64,000 nt of DNA from Lachnospiraceae bacterium 3-1. GTDB lineage: Bacteria > Bacillota > Clostridia > Lachnospirales > Lachnospiraceae. Positions 55,350 to 64,000 of the stretch are shown piece after piece. Under the pieces are notes generated by a model. That model worked only from the letters and a program-made list of their open reading frames with translations, was not told where the DNA came from and did no database searches. Both the position numbers and the translations under genes were made by a program. Every line of letters begins with the position of its first letter. Positions within the stretch are counted from its first letter, which is position 1. The stretch is taken from assembly GCA_000403255.2 (NCBI GenBank), contig KE159571.1, positions 406,111 through 470,110 on the forward strand, given 5' to 3'.

Positions 55350-56357
55350 ATGAGGACAGAAATCTTGCGTTTGCTGCGGCAGACAAAGCAGGGAGACTAT
55401 ATTTCTGGTCAGGAATTGTGTGAACAATTAGGAATTTCCCGTACAGCAGTTTGGAAATCCATTAATCAGCTAAAGGAAATGGGATATGAAATAGAGGCAG
55501 TGAAGAATAAGGGATACTGTTTGGTGTCTGTGCCTGATATTTTATCAGAAAGTGAAGTGGAAAGCTGTCTCAATACCAAATGGCTGGGGCATTCTGTCTG
55601 CTATTTTGATGAAATCGATTCCACCAATACACAGGCGAAACGAATAGCAGAAGATACAGAAGGGATAAATGGGCATGGCATTGTTGTAGTGGCAGATATG
55701 CAGACTGCTGGTCGGGGAAGACGGGGAAGAAATTGGACATCTCCCCATGGAACAGGAATCTTTTTTACAATTCTGTTGAAGCCCCAGATCGATCCCTCCC
55801 GTGCCCCTATGCTGACATTGGTGAAAGCTCTGGCTGTGGCACAAGGCATTCGTGAAGTAACAGGTTTGGATGCCAGGATCAAATGGCCCAATGACATTGT
55901 GGTAAATGGGAAAAAGGTAGTGGGAATTTTGACAGAGATGAGTGCACAGGTAGATTATATTAACCATATTGTGGTGGGGACTGGTATCAATGTTCATCAG
56001 ATGGAATTTCCAGAAGAAATTGCAAAAACCGCTACTTCCCTGGATTTGGAGCTGCAAAAGGAAGGAAAAAATATAGAGATTTCCAGAGCGAGGCTGCTTG
56101 GAACTGTATTGGAAAAATTTGAGAATTATTATGAAGTTTATTTGCAGACCCAGGATTTATCTTCCCTTCGGGAAGAATATGATTTTCTGTTGATAAATTG
56201 TGGCCGCAAGGTGCGGGTTTTAGATCCTTTGGGGGAATTTGAAGGAAGGGCTCTTGGAATTGATAAAATGGGAGAATTGCTGGTGGAAAAAGAAAATAGT
56301 ATAGTAAAAGTATCGTCCGGTGAAGTGTCTGTCCGGGGAATTTATGGTTATGTATAG
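55350..56357 (+). CDS. birA: Bifunctional biotin ligase / biotin-operon repressor
   Basis: A 335-residue group II BirA. The N-terminal winged HTH is YISGQELCEQLGISRTAVWK. The ligase domain has ADMQTAGRGRRGRNWTSPHG, IKWPNDIVVNGKKVVGILTE and GTGINVHQ, and an SH3-like C-terminus. It biotinylates carboxylases and represses biotin genes. ATG 55350 follows GGAGGAAGCT. It is followed by two genes in close order. Confidence 0.95.
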   Translation: MRTEILRLLRQTKQGDYISGQELCEQLGISRTAVWKSINQLKEMGYEIEAVKNKGYCLVSVPDILSESEVESCLNTKWLGHSVCYFDEIDSTNTQAKRIAEDTEGINGHGIVVVADMQTAGRGRRGRNWTSPHGTGIFFTILLKPQIDPSRAPMLTLVKALAVAQGIREVTGLDARIKWPNDIVVNGKKVVGILTEMSAQVDYINHIVVGTGINVHQMEFPEEIAKTATSLDLELQKEGKNIEISRARLLGTVLEKFENYYEVYLQTQDLSSLREEYDFLLINCGRKVRVLDPLGEFEGRALGIDKMGELLVEKENSIVKVSSGEVSVRGIYGYV

Positions 56358-56367
56358 GGAGGACGCC

Positions 56368-56682
56368 ATGTTTCAGGAAGAAATTATATTGTGTGGCTCC
56401 AGTGCATATACAAAAAAGTATTACTTGAATGAAATGTTTGAAGGTCTCCCAAAAGGCATTCAGGATGAATTGAAAATCATGTGTGTCCTGTATACAGAAG
56501 ATATTGGCGGGATTCTTACCCTTTTTTTTGATCAGGATGGGCGGCTTCAGTTTCGGACAGAGGCCGATGAAGGTGATTTGCTGTATGATGATATTGGAAG
56601 TGTATTGAAGGTGAAACAGCTCCAGCAGACAAAACAGGAATTATTGGAGGCTTTAGAGTTGTATGTGAAAGTGTTATTGTGA
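56368..56682 (+). CDS. Small conserved protein (DUF6145-like)
   Basis: A 104-residue cytoplasmic protein (EEIILCGSSAYTKKYYLNEM, LYTEDIGGILTLFFDQDGRL) of a family seen in Lachnospiraceae, called DUF6145 from memory. Function unknown. ATG 56368 follows GGGAGG by five bases. It lies between birA and coaX on the same strand. Confidence 0.7.
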   Translation: MFQEEIILCGSSAYTKKYYLNEMFEGLPKGIQDELKIMCVLYTEDIGGILTLFFDQDGRLQFRTEADEGDLLYDDIGSVLKVKQLQQTKQELLEALELYVKVLL

Positions 56683-56780
56683 GAGCATTTAAGATGTACA
56701 AGCACTGAATGACGGGGCTTCTTTTCGTATAAGATTAGGTTAAAAGGAAAATTTTCCCAAGAGGATTTGGAGGAATAGAA

Positions 56781-57557
56781 ATGTTATTAGTAGTGGATGT
56801 GGGAAATACGAATATTACGTTTGGCATATTTGATGGGGAAGCCTTAGAAGCAACTTTTCGTATGACCACGAAATTGCAACGGACTTCGGATGAGTATGGA
56901 ATTTGTATCCGTGATATGATATCCCATAATAAGTTGGAACCAAAAGAAATCAAGGATGTGATTATTGCGTCGGTCGTACCGAATGTAATGCATTCCCTGT
57001 TAAGTTCTTTTATTAAATATTTTGATATTCAGCCAGTTGTGGTAGAGCCTGGGATCAAAACAGGAATTCGCATTGCGACAGAGAATCCAAGACAGTTGGG
57101 GGCAGACCGGATTGTGGATGCAGCCGGAGCGTATGAGCAGTATGGCGGTCCAGTGTTTGTGATTGATTTTGGAACAGGGACGACTTATGATTTGGTGGAT
57201 GAAACAGGAGCTTTTGTCTCCGGGGTTACGGCGCCAGGAATCCGTACATCGGCCAAAGCCCTTTGGGAGGATGCTGCAAAGCTGCCTGAAATTGAGATTC
57301 GAAAGCCTGGGAGCATTCTTGCAAAAGAAACCATCAGCAGTATGCAGGCAGGTTTGATTTATGGGCAGATTGGGCAGACAGAGTATATTATTAGACAGAC
57401 GAAAAAGGAAACAGGTTATAAAAATTTGAAAGTGGTGGCAACAGGGGGATTAGGTAAAATTATTGCAAATGAGACCAATGAAATTGACATTTATGATCCT
57501 ACCTTGACTTTACAGGGACTTCGTCTGATTTACAAGAAACAAAATCGCGGAAAATAA
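56781..57557 (+). CDS. coaX: Type III pantothenate kinase
   Basis: A 258-residue CoaX of the ASKHA fold, the first step of coenzyme A synthesis. Motifs are [16 protein letters not shown], the substrate region [31 protein letters not shown] and [16 protein letters not shown] with [10 protein letters not shown]. It is 9 bp before dusB. Confidence 0.96.
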   Translation: MLLVVDVGNTNITFGIFDGEALEATFRMTTKLQRTSDEYGICIRDMISHNKLEPKEIKDVIIASVVPNVMHSLLSSFIKYFDIQPVVVEPGIKTGIRIATENPRQLGADRIVDAAGAYEQYGGPVFVIDFGTGTTYDLVDETGAFVSGVTAPGIRTSAKALWEDAAKLPEIEIRKPGSILAKETISSMQAGLIYGQIGQTEYIIRQTKKETGYKNLKVVATGGLGKIIANETNEIDIYDPTLTLQGLRLIYKKQNRGK

Positions 57558-57566
57558 GAGAAGGCA

Positions 57567-58526
57567 ATGAAAAAATTAAAAATAGGAAATATAACACTGG
57601 AAAATAATTTGATTCTGGCGCCGATGGCAGGGGTATGTGACCTGCCATTTCGTGTGCTTTGCAAAGAACAAGGCGCAGGGCTTCTCTGTATGGAGATGGT
57701 CAGCGCCAAGGGGATTTATTATGGAAACAAAAATACAGAAATTTTGTTATCCACCACAGAGAAAGAGCGGCCAGTATCTTTGCAGCTATTTGGAGCAGAT
57801 CCTGTAATTATCAGTGAGATGGCAAAAAGAATAGAAGACCGTCCCTTTGATATCCTGGACCTTAACATGGGTTGCCCAGTGCCTAAGGTGGTAAATAACG
57901 GAGAAGGTTCTGCATTGATGAAAAATCCAAAACTGGTTTATGAAATTGTGTCTCAAACAGTAAAAGCAATCCGTAAGCCAGTGACAGTTAAAATAAGAAA
58001 AGGCTTTGATGAGGCCCACAGGAATGCAGTGGAGATTGCACAAGTGGTAGAAGCGGCAGGCGCTGCTGCGGTTGCGGTTCATGGAAGAACCAGGGAGCAG
58101 TATTATTCTGGCAGGGCAGACTGGGACATAATCCGACAGGTGAAAGAAGCAGTTTCCATTCCTGTGATTGGGAATGGAGATATCTTGACAGGCAAAGATG
58201 TGCTTCGGATGAAGGAGGAGACCAATTGTGATGGGTTTATGATTGGCAGGGGAGCCCAGGGAAATCCTTGGATTTTCCGGCAGCTTCTGCATTTTTTGGA
58301 GACAGGGGAGGAATTGCCCCGGCCTGAGATTCATGAAGTGACAAAAATGCTTTTACGTCATGCAAAAGCTCAGATTGGGTGGAAGGGTGAGCTTGTGGGA
58401 ATCCGGGAAATGCGGAAACATGCAGCTTGGTATACCAGCGGTTATAAGAATTCTGCAAAACTTCGGGGAAAAATTAATGAAGTGGAAACCTATGAACAGT
58501 TGGAAGCTTTATTTCAGGGACTTTAA
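57567..58526 (+). CDS. dusB: tRNA-dihydrouridine synthase
   Basis: A 319-residue FMN-dependent enzyme that reduces uridine in tRNA. It has NLILAPMAGVCDLPFRVLCK, the catalytic cysteine LNMGCPVPKVVNNGEGSAL, VHGRTREQYYSGRADWDII and IGRGAQGNPWIF. It closely follows coaX and precedes an unknown gene. Confidence 0.95.
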   Translation: MKKLKIGNITLENNLILAPMAGVCDLPFRVLCKEQGAGLLCMEMVSAKGIYYGNKNTEILLSTTEKERPVSLQLFGADPVIISEMAKRIEDRPFDILDLNMGCPVPKVVNNGEGSALMKNPKLVYEIVSQTVKAIRKPVTVKIRKGFDEAHRNAVEIAQVVEAAGAAAVAVHGRTREQYYSGRADWDIIRQVKEAVSIPVIGNGDILTGKDVLRMKEETNCDGFMIGRGAQGNPWIFRQLLHFLETGEELPRPEIHEVTKMLLRHAKAQIGWKGELVGIREMRKHAAWYTSGYKNSAKLRGKINEVETYEQLEALFQGL

Positions 58527-58554
58527 AAATTCATTATAGGAATGATTTTGGAAT

Positions 58555-59241
58555 ATGCCCATTCAAATTTTCATATATATGGGAAAAATGGTACAACGGG
58601 AATCCATTTGGCAGGATGTGGATGGAATACGTATACCAGAGATTTGGGAGGGCTTGCTTATAAAAGAGAAGAACCGATGGGGAATACTGTATGGATTAAA
58701 AAGAATATTTGAGAGAGTGACAGAATATTTTTGTAAGAAAAAGACAGAGGACAAAGAAGAGGAAGCAGCAGAAGAGGGAAATCCTTTCTTACCTAGGCTG
58801 CGGGAGATTCTGGAAAAAATTTTAGAAATTTATGGAATGGAGTACCGAACATTTTGCCCACTGTTGCTGGATACAGATACTTTGCCAGAATCCATGTTAG
58901 ATGAAGATGATGTGGAGCTGGTGTTGGAGCAAATTTCCAGGGATTTGAATTTTTTAAAAATCGCAACAAGTCGTCCTGCATATTTTGCACCATATATTGA
59001 AAGAATGTATGAGGATACGGGTCTCGTTGTTCAGCTAGAGGTGGATAAGGAGGTTTCTCTGGAAGGCGTAAATGTTATTGTAGATATGGAGCGGAAGGGA
59101 AATTGCTATTACCGATATATGAAGGAGGGCGTTCTTTATATACCGGTTTATAAAAGGCCCTGGAGCTATGTGAAAATGTTAGAGAATCTTGACATTTCTG
59201 TACCTATCGGGTATAATACTGTGATTATTAAAGGAAGATGA
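58555..59241 (+). CDS. Unknown conserved protein between dusB and greA
   Basis: A 228-residue protein. There is a charged helical part (about residues 45-105, CKKKTEDKEEEAAEEGN) and a C-terminal strand-rich part (LVVQLEVDKEVSLEGVNVIV, YMKEGVLYIPVYKRPWSYV). No membrane helix and no recognised family. Its place between two conserved genes on the same strand suggests a real gene. The ribosome site at the chosen ATG is weak; ATG 58579 (MGKMVQ) is an alternative. Confidence 0.65.
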   Translation: MPIQIFIYMGKMVQRESIWQDVDGIRIPEIWEGLLIKEKNRWGILYGLKRIFERVTEYFCKKKTEDKEEEAAEEGNPFLPRLREILEKILEIYGMEYRTFCPLLLDTDTLPESMLDEDDVELVLEQISRDLNFLKIATSRPAYFAPYIERMYEDTGLVVQLEVDKEVSLEGVNVIVDMERKGNCYYRYMKEGVLYIPVYKRPWSYVKMLENLDISVPIGYNTVIIKGR

Positions 59242-59293
59242 CCGCTTGTTATGACTGGATAAATATATAGTGTGATTAGGAAGGTGTAGCGTT

Positions 59294-59773
59294 ATGGAAA
59301 AGAAAAATTTATTAACTTATGAAGGGTTGCAGAAGCTGGAGACAGAGCTGCATGATTTGAAAGTTGTAAAACGAAAAGAAGTTGCCCAGAAAATTAAAGA
59401 AGCAAGAGAGCAGGGAGACCTTTCAGAAAATGCGGAGTATGATGCTGCAAAAGATGAGCAGCGTGACATAGAGGCAAGAATTGAAGAAATTGAAAAGATT
59501 TTAAAGAATGCAGAGGTTGTAGTAGAAGATGAAGTTGATTTGGACAAGATCAGCGTAGGATGTCGGGTGAAGATTTTTGATTGTGAATTTGAGGAAGAAC
59601 TGGAATATAAAATTGTAGGTTCTACAGAAGCGAATAGTCTCCAGGGAAAGATATCCAATGAATCTCCAGTAGGAAAAGCATTAATTGGAGCAAAGGTGGG
59701 AGATGCAGTCAGCATAGAGACCCAGGCAGGGGTTTTGGAATACAAGGTATTGGAAATACAGCGTTCAAATTAG
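59294..59773 (+). CDS. greA: Transcription elongation factor GreA
   Basis: A 159-residue factor that rescues backtracked RNA polymerase. The coiled-coil tip carries the acidic pair in EQGDLSENAEYDAAKDEQRD. The C-terminal domain reads YKIVGSTEANSLQGKISNES and VGKALIGAKVGDAVSIETQ. It is followed by lysS, a common order. Confidence 0.97.
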   Translation: MEKKNLLTYEGLQKLETELHDLKVVKRKEVAQKIKEAREQGDLSENAEYDAAKDEQRDIEARIEEIEKILKNAEVVVEDEVDLDKISVGCRVKIFDCEFEEELEYKIVGSTEANSLQGKISNESPVGKALIGAKVGDAVSIETQAGVLEYKVLEIQRSN

Positions 59774-59826
59774 AGACAGAAGTACTTGGCAATTAGAAGC
59801 CAGAATATAGGGATGGAGGAGAAAAA

Positions 59827-61326
59827 ATGGCGCAGAATAACCAGGCAGCGGAACAGGATTTAAATCAGTTATTAAAGGTTCGTCATGACAAATTGAAGGA
59901 ATTACAGGAAAATGGAAAAGATCCTTTTCAAATAACCAAATATGATGTTACCAACCATAGCCAGGAAATCAAAGATCATTTTGATACAATGGAAGGCCAG
60001 ATTGTAAGTGTGGCAGGCAGGATGATGTTCAAGCGTGTCATGGGAAAAGCGTCTTTTTGTAATATACAGGATTTGCAGGGAAATATCCAGGCGTATGTTG
60101 CCCGGGACAGTGTTGGTGAGGAAAGCTATAAGGATTTCAAGAAATATGATGTAGGTGATATTCTTGGAATTAAAGGTGAAGTGTTTAAGACCAAAACAGG
60201 GGAAATTTCTGTACATGCCCAGGAAGTGACACTTCTTTCCAAAAGTCTTCAAATATTGCCAGAAAAATTCCATGGACTGACAGATACAGATATTCGTTAC
60301 CGTCAGAGGTATGTGGACTTGATTATGAACAATGAGGTAAAGGATACCTTTATTAAGCGTTCCAAAGTACTCAGCAGTATCCGTAAATATCTGGATGCAG
60401 AAGGATTTATGGAAGTAGAGACTCCTATGCTGGTAAGCAATGCCGGAGGCGCTGCTGCAAGACCCTTTGAAACACATTTTAATGCATTGGATGAGGATTT
60501 GAAGCTGCGAATTTCTTTAGAGCTTTATTTGAAAAGATTGATTGTAGGCGGTATGGAACGTGTGTATGAAATTGGACGTGTGTTTCGTAACGAGGGCTTA
60601 GATACCCGCCATAACCCAGAGTTCACCCTGATGGAGTTGTATCAGGCATATACGGATTACCATGGTATGATGGACTTAACAGAGAATCTCTATCGTTATG
60701 TGGCAAAAGAGGTCACAGGCTCAGAGATTCTTACTTATGGGGAGCATAAGATGGATTTATCGAAGCCTTTTTTGCGGATTACCATGGTGGATGCAGTGAA
60801 AAAATATGCGAATGTGGATTTCAATGAAATTCATACTACCGAGGAAGCCAAAAAGCTGGCAGATGAACATCAGATTGAATATGAGGACAGACACAAAAAG
60901 GGAGATATCCTGAATTTGTTTTTTGAAAAATATGTGGAAGAGCATTTGATTCAGCCTACCTTTGTGATGGATCATCCCATTGAGATTTCACCATTAACAA
61001 AAAAGAAGCCAGATCATCCAGAGTATGTGGAGCGTTTTGAATTCTTCCTAAATGGATGGGAGATGGCGAATGCTTATTCTGAATTAAACGATCCGATTGA
61101 TCAGAGGGAGCGTTTTCAGGCACAGGAAGCGTTACTGGCTGCTGGAGATGCAGAGGCCAATCATACCGATGAAGATTTCCTGAATGCATTGAATATCGGA
61201 ATGCCGCCGACGGGTGGAATCGGTTTTGGTATTGACCGGATGGTTATGATGATGACAGATTCCCCGGCAATACGTGATGTGTTGTTGTTCCCGACGATGA
61301 AAACGCTTGGCGGAAAAGACCAGTAA
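59827..61326 (+). CDS. lysS: Lysyl-tRNA synthetase (class II)
   Basis: A 499-residue class II synthetase. The OB-fold N-terminus contains VAGRMMFKRVMGKASFCNIQ. Motif 1 lies around FMEVETPMLVSNAGGAAARP, motif 2 is VYEIGRVFRNEGLDTRHNPE, and motif 3 is GIGFGIDRMVMMMTD. All are intact. ATG 59827 follows GGAGG. Confidence 0.97.
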   Translation: MAQNNQAAEQDLNQLLKVRHDKLKELQENGKDPFQITKYDVTNHSQEIKDHFDTMEGQIVSVAGRMMFKRVMGKASFCNIQDLQGNIQAYVARDSVGEESYKDFKKYDVGDILGIKGEVFKTKTGEISVHAQEVTLLSKSLQILPEKFHGLTDTDIRYRQRYVDLIMNNEVKDTFIKRSKVLSSIRKYLDAEGFMEVETPMLVSNAGGAAARPFETHFNALDEDLKLRISLELYLKRLIVGGMERVYEIGRVFRNEGLDTRHNPEFTLMELYQAYTDYHGMMDLTENLYRYVAKEVTGSEILTYGEHKMDLSKPFLRITMVDAVKKYANVDFNEIHTTEEAKKLADEHQIEYEDRHKKGDILNLFFEKYVEEHLIQPTFVMDHPIEISPLTKKKPDHPEYVERFEFFLNGWEMANAYSELNDPIDQRERFQAQEALLAAGDAEANHTDEDFLNALNIGMPPTGGIGFGIDRMVMMMTDSPAIRDVLLFPTMKTLGGKDQ

Positions 61327-61416
61327 AATCAAGGGTTAGAGGATTTCAAGAGTAAAATTTACGACCGATTTACGACCAAATAAAGAGAACACGTTCGTAA
61401 TTGTAAAAGCAATGTC

Positions 61417-61448
61417 AAAAACACCTTTCATTTCGAGAGGTGTTTTTT
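61417..61448 (+). terminator. Terminator downstream of lysS
   Basis: AAAAACACCTttcatttcgagAGGTGTTTTTT, a stem with T run, about 90 bases after the lysS stop. Confidence 0.75.
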
Positions 61449-61562
61449 GATGGAAAAATTTATGCCGAAGAAGCCTGTCAGCCCCTTTACCGGATGGCAC
61501 TTGCAAGGCAAGTGGGGGTTTACTGGCTGGTGTGCATTTTGGGGATAGGTTCAAAATGGAAA

Positions 61563-61599
61563 AAGGGATGTTCCAATGCATTTTGTTGGAATATCCCTT
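61563..61599 (-). terminator. Terminator of the ribbon-helix-helix gene
   Basis: On the minus strand AAGGGATATTCCAA pairs with TTGGAACATCCCTT and is followed by TTT, just after the small gene's stop. Confidence 0.75.
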
Positions 61600-61605
61600 G
61601 ATTAA

Positions 61606-61773
61606 TTATTCTGTTTTATTTCTTATGTTTGCTTTATTTTCTTTTAAATATTCTTTCAGAACAAGATTAACATATTGTGAAAATGACCTGTCATCCTGTT
61701 CTGCCAATGTTTTAATTTTCTCTATAATTCCCGCATCAAGTGTAATACTTACTTTAGTTTTTAGTGGTTTCAT
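61606..61773 (-). CDS. Ribbon-helix-helix (CopG/Arc-like) small protein
   Basis: A 55-residue protein. The strand and two helices read KVSITLDAGIIEKIKTLAEQ then SFSQYVNLVLKEYLKE, a typical RHH DNA-binding dimer as found in antitoxins and plasmid or element repressors. ATG 61773 follows AAAGGAG. No toxin gene follows; a terminator ends the gene directly. It is probably a small regulator left by a mobile element. Confidence 0.82.
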   Translation of the reverse strand: MKPLKTKVSITLDAGIIEKIKTLAEQDDRSFSQYVNLVLKEYLKENKANIRNKTE

Positions 61774-61849
61774 AATGCTACTCCTTTTTGATACAATATA
61801 TCATTGTGTAGCTTTTTGTATTGACATATCGCTTAAAGTAGGATAAAGT

Positions 61850-62115
61850 AGTATTCATAAAAAGCAACAAGATGAGAGTCGTATATGGAGAAAAAGAAGT
61901 AGGGAATTTGTTATGTGACGAGTTAAAAAGTGATGAAGAAATTTTGATATAGTGGCATAGGAAAAAGCTGGAACTAATGTCTGTTGCGCTTGGTATTAGT
62001 TTATATGAGGGATTTTGGGAGTTTTACGGAGAAGGAAGCAAATAAGTACTTGTCAGATATTCTTGAAAGAGCAGAAAAATAATTTAATGAGAAAATCAGA
62101 GCAAACCTCCTTAAA
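61850..62115. other. Decayed stretch with short coding scraps
   Basis: Plus-strand frames give MRVVYGEKEVGNLLCDELKS and LGISLYEGFWEFYGEGSK, each ending in stops. They look like remains of one or two small genes. Nothing functional is recognised. Confidence 0.35.
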
Positions 62116-62331
62116 TCAGGGAGTGTCCGCTCTGATGAATGTTACAATGTCATTTGGGGTACATTCTATGATATTGCAGAGTTTTTCGACGGTTAAGAGG
62201 GTTATATTTTTATTCTTCTTTAAACTGTCCAGTGTTTTATTATCTATTCCAGATTTCAACAATAGGTATTGTGATATTTCTTTTTGTTTCATTGTTTCCC
62301 AGAGTGGTTGATAGCTAATAATATGAATCAA
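62116..62331 (-). CDS. XRE-family HTH regulator
   Basis: A 71-residue protein of the short Cro/C1 type: YQPLWETMKQKEISQYLLLK, SGIDNKTLDSLKKNKNI and TVEKLCNIIECTPNDIV. It would bind DNA as a dimer. The start is unclear: the only usual codon is TTG 62331, directly after AAGGAG; the normal family start (ISYQPLW) suggests ATT codons slightly later. It lies next to an IS element. Confidence 0.82.
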   Translation of the reverse strand: MIHIISYQPLWETMKQKEISQYLLLKSGIDNKTLDSLKKNKNITLLTVEKLCNIIECTPNDIVTFIRADTP

Positions 62332-62361
62332 CTCCTTATTTTGTGGTTGACTAAATTATAA

Positions 62362-63829
62362 CACCACTTTACAACTTTTTGAAAAATAAAATAACGCACA
62401 AGGCACTTTCTCATGTATAATAAGTTTGCATACAAAACTATACGAAAGAGAGTGATCTTGTACGTCAGACTTATTATACAACGAAAATAATCTAATTGGT
62501 AGACTGTACCATTATTTTTATATTTATTTTAAAACTTTTTCCGCACCAACTATTGAAACCCTGTTTCTGCTGGTATTATCTATACTTGCTATGGAGTCAG
62601 CGGCCTCCATCCGTTCATTGTACAGACATTTTTTGGCGGGGATTACGAAAAAATCCCTGAATGCATTTTATTATGCATGTTCTTATGCAAAGGCAGATTA
62701 TTCCAGATTCATGAATACCACTGGGGGCATGGCTCTGAATCTCATACCGGAAAAACTACAGTCACAGCCTGTGTTTCTATGCATTGATGACACAATGGTT
62801 TCGAAATTTGGCAAAAAATTCGAGGATGTTTCAAAGCTTTTTGACCATGCCGCGCATCATGGTTCAAACTATCTGAACGGACACTGCTTCGTAAGTGTAA
62901 TGGTCTGTGTCCCGGTATGGAACAAAGGCAGGATCCACTATCTTTGCGTTCCGCTTGGATACCGCATGTGGCAGAAAAAGGAATCCAAGCTGGAACTGGC
63001 TGCATCCATGATACGGCATGTAATGCCTGTATTCCATGAAAAGAAAAATGTCATCATCCTCTGCGACAGCTGGTATGTAAAGAAAAACCTTGTTTCCATC
63101 ATAGACGAATACGAAAACCTTGACATGATAGGAAATGCCCGGTCTGATTCTGTCATTTATGACCTGCCGCCGCAGCGCACCGGAAAAAGAGGGCGGCCTG
63201 CGCTGCATGGGAAAAAACTTTCCATTCAGAACGATTTTACGCTGTCTGATGAAAAAATCGGTGATTATTACATGGCCGTGCGCCGTGTCCTTACGAACGT
63301 TTTTGGAAAAAGGACAGTCCTGGCATATGTCACATCCGCTGATAAAGCAGCGGGCGGCAGGCGTTTGTTTTTCAGCACAGTTTTCCCGCAACAGCTGCAG
63401 ATCTTCTGCGCATGGCAGGAGAAATCCCCGCTAAACCAGACAGGGAGCAGCCGGATGCAGTTTATTCCCCTGATGCTGTATGCATTTCGATGGCCGATAG
63501 AAGTTAGTTACTACGAACAGAAAACTTTCTGGTCACTGTGCAGTTACATGGTCCGCAGCCGCAGAGGGATTGAAATGCTGGTCAATCTGATTAACATTTC
63601 ATACTGTGCGATGAAGCTGCTGCCATACCAGGATGAGGCGTTTTTTAAATATCAGACAGAAAGCGTGCAGGAGTTTCGGTTTGCTCTAAGCGAACAGATT
63701 CGCCAGCAGGTATTTTATGCCATTTTCGTAGAAAAAGTCGAAACCAGCATAAAATCAAATGTCTTAATAAATGCCTTAAAACAGCTAGTTAAGAAACAAG
63801 GGTATCATTTATAAAGTTGTAAAGTAGTG
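62362..63829 (+). mobile_element. IS701-like insertion sequence
   Basis: Terminal repeats CACCACTTTACAACTTT (left) and the complement of CACTACTTTACAACTTT (right, 63813-63829) match 16 of 17. One transposase gene fills the 1468-bp element. No target duplication is clear in the flanking bases. Confidence 0.8.
62591..63814 (+). CDS. IS701-family DDE transposase
   Basis: A 407-residue transposase with FLCIDDTMVSKFGKKFEDVS (first Asp), VIILCDSWYVKKNL (second Asp) and WPIEVSYYEQKTFW (Glu). Later parts (LINISYCAMKLLPYQDE) are as expected. The open frame continues upstream of ATG 62591 to about 62470 (RLYHYFYIYFKTFSAPTIET), which belongs to the family's N-terminus, but no usual start codon exists there. 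The copy may have lost its start or use a rare one. Confidence 0.88.
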   Translation: MESAASIRSLYRHFLAGITKKSLNAFYYACSYAKADYSRFMNTTGGMALNLIPEKLQSQPVFLCIDDTMVSKFGKKFEDVSKLFDHAAHHGSNYLNGHCFVSVMVCVPVWNKGRIHYLCVPLGYRMWQKKESKLELAASMIRHVMPVFHEKKNVIILCDSWYVKKNLVSIIDEYENLDMIGNARSDSVIYDLPPQRTGKRGRPALHGKKLSIQNDFTLSDEKIGDYYMAVRRVLTNVFGKRTVLAYVTSADKAAGGRRLFFSTVFPQQLQIFCAWQEKSPLNQTGSSRMQFIPLMLYAFRWPIEVSYYEQKTFWSLCSYMVRSRRGIEMLVNLINISYCAMKLLPYQDEAFFKYQTESVQEFRFALSEQIRQQVFYAIFVEKVETSIKSNVLINALKQLVKKQGYHL

Positions 63830-63842
63830 ATTCATTATATTC

Positions 63843-64000
63843 CTTATATATTTATATTCCCATAGTTGTTTAAAAACGCGCCTTTTTCACATGGTCTGCC
63901 ATACAGATATCCCTGCATATAGTCTACATGGACTTATTTCATTGCGTAAGCACACTCTTCCTTCTCAATTCCCTTAATGCAGATTTTTATATTTACACTG
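63843..64000 (-). pseudogene. EAL-domain protein C-terminal remnant
   Basis: The minus strand reads IKICIKGIEKEECAYAMK, a TAA, then VHVDYMQGYLYGRPCEKG and a stop at 63843. This is the end of an EAL (c-di-GMP phosphodiesterase) domain. The in-frame TAA and the nearby IS suggest a broken gene whose 5' part lies beyond the window. Confidence 0.7.

Noticed and set aside
55545-56057. Minus-strand ORF of 170 codons opposite birA
   Set aside because: Shadow of a conserved enzyme gene; composition is not protein-like.
61450-61560. Integrase C-terminus or att site after lysS
   Set aside because: Short frames have no integrase catalytic motif, and a single short tandem repeat is not enough for an att site.
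1-64000. CRISPR arrays, rRNA and tRNA genes
   Set aside because: No regularly spaced repeats and no recognisable RNA gene sequences were seen in the window.

Overview
This window comes from a low-to-moderate GC, Gram-positive, flagellated anaerobe, most likely a gut Lachnospiraceae (Clostridia). The reasons are a single flagellin with FliS, a clostridial Tad (type IVb) pilus operon with DUF5702, DUF6382-FHA and Ada-like proteins, a BofA-like protein, a SleB-type hydrolase, strong AGGAGG ribosome sites and many decayed mobile genes. No rRNA, tRNA or CRISPR array was recognised. All identifications come from reading motifs by eye; no database search was run.

Region 1-6.7 kb holds a DUF5107/TPR gene wrecked by an internal deletion, a sirtuin, and a leftward cassette. 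The cassette runs from a sigma-A promoter through a secreted DUF2712-like peptide, a 98-bp palindromic MITE-like element, a lipoprotein, two ABC-2 permeases, an ATPase and a membrane-anchored protein. It looks like a peptide-linked or immunity-type ABC exporter system.

Region 6.7-16.3 kb is a decayed mobilizable island. It contains a serine recombinase and a relaxase joined in frame by deletion, a sigma-like regulator with a G8-tract frameshift, TnpV and MarR remnants, and a broken IS transposase. Inside it sits an intact BceAB/MacB-like operon (FtsX permease, ATPase, response regulator, histidine kinase, KTR protein).

Region 16.3-22.3 kb has an orphan RelB-like antitoxin, DUF951, a fragmented AAA-ATPase/PD-(D/E)XK gene, an alpha/beta hydrolase, rpsF-ssb-rpsR and a further remnant. 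Core genes gdpP-rplI-dnaB and a MerR-type regulator follow, then a ferredoxin.

Region 27.9-33.3 kb is a flagellar filament cluster: a sigma-28-like promoter, a 1044-residue DUF6240-like protein with a FliK-like tail, flagellin, FliS and a convergent DUF2508 gene. Region 33.5-43.3 kb is a BofA-like gene and then an 11-gene Tad operon: prepilin peptidase, TadZ, CpaF, TadB, TadC, Flp pilin, DUF5702, a TadE with two zinc-ribbon-like repeats, a second peptidase, a small TadE and an FHA protein. The TadE gene begins inside a 30-bp inverted repeat whose inversion would close every reading frame. This is the most interesting signal in the window.

Region 43.3-61.3 kb is mostly housekeeping: a dead surface-protein gene, a flavodoxin-SCP2 fusion, HIT, murG, pgi, a chemoreceptor, an SH3/SleB hydrolase, NfeD-stomatin, then argF-birA-coaX-dusB-greA-lysS. 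The end (61.3-64 kb) carries two small DNA-binding proteins, an IS701-like element with terminal repeats, and an EAL-domain remnant.
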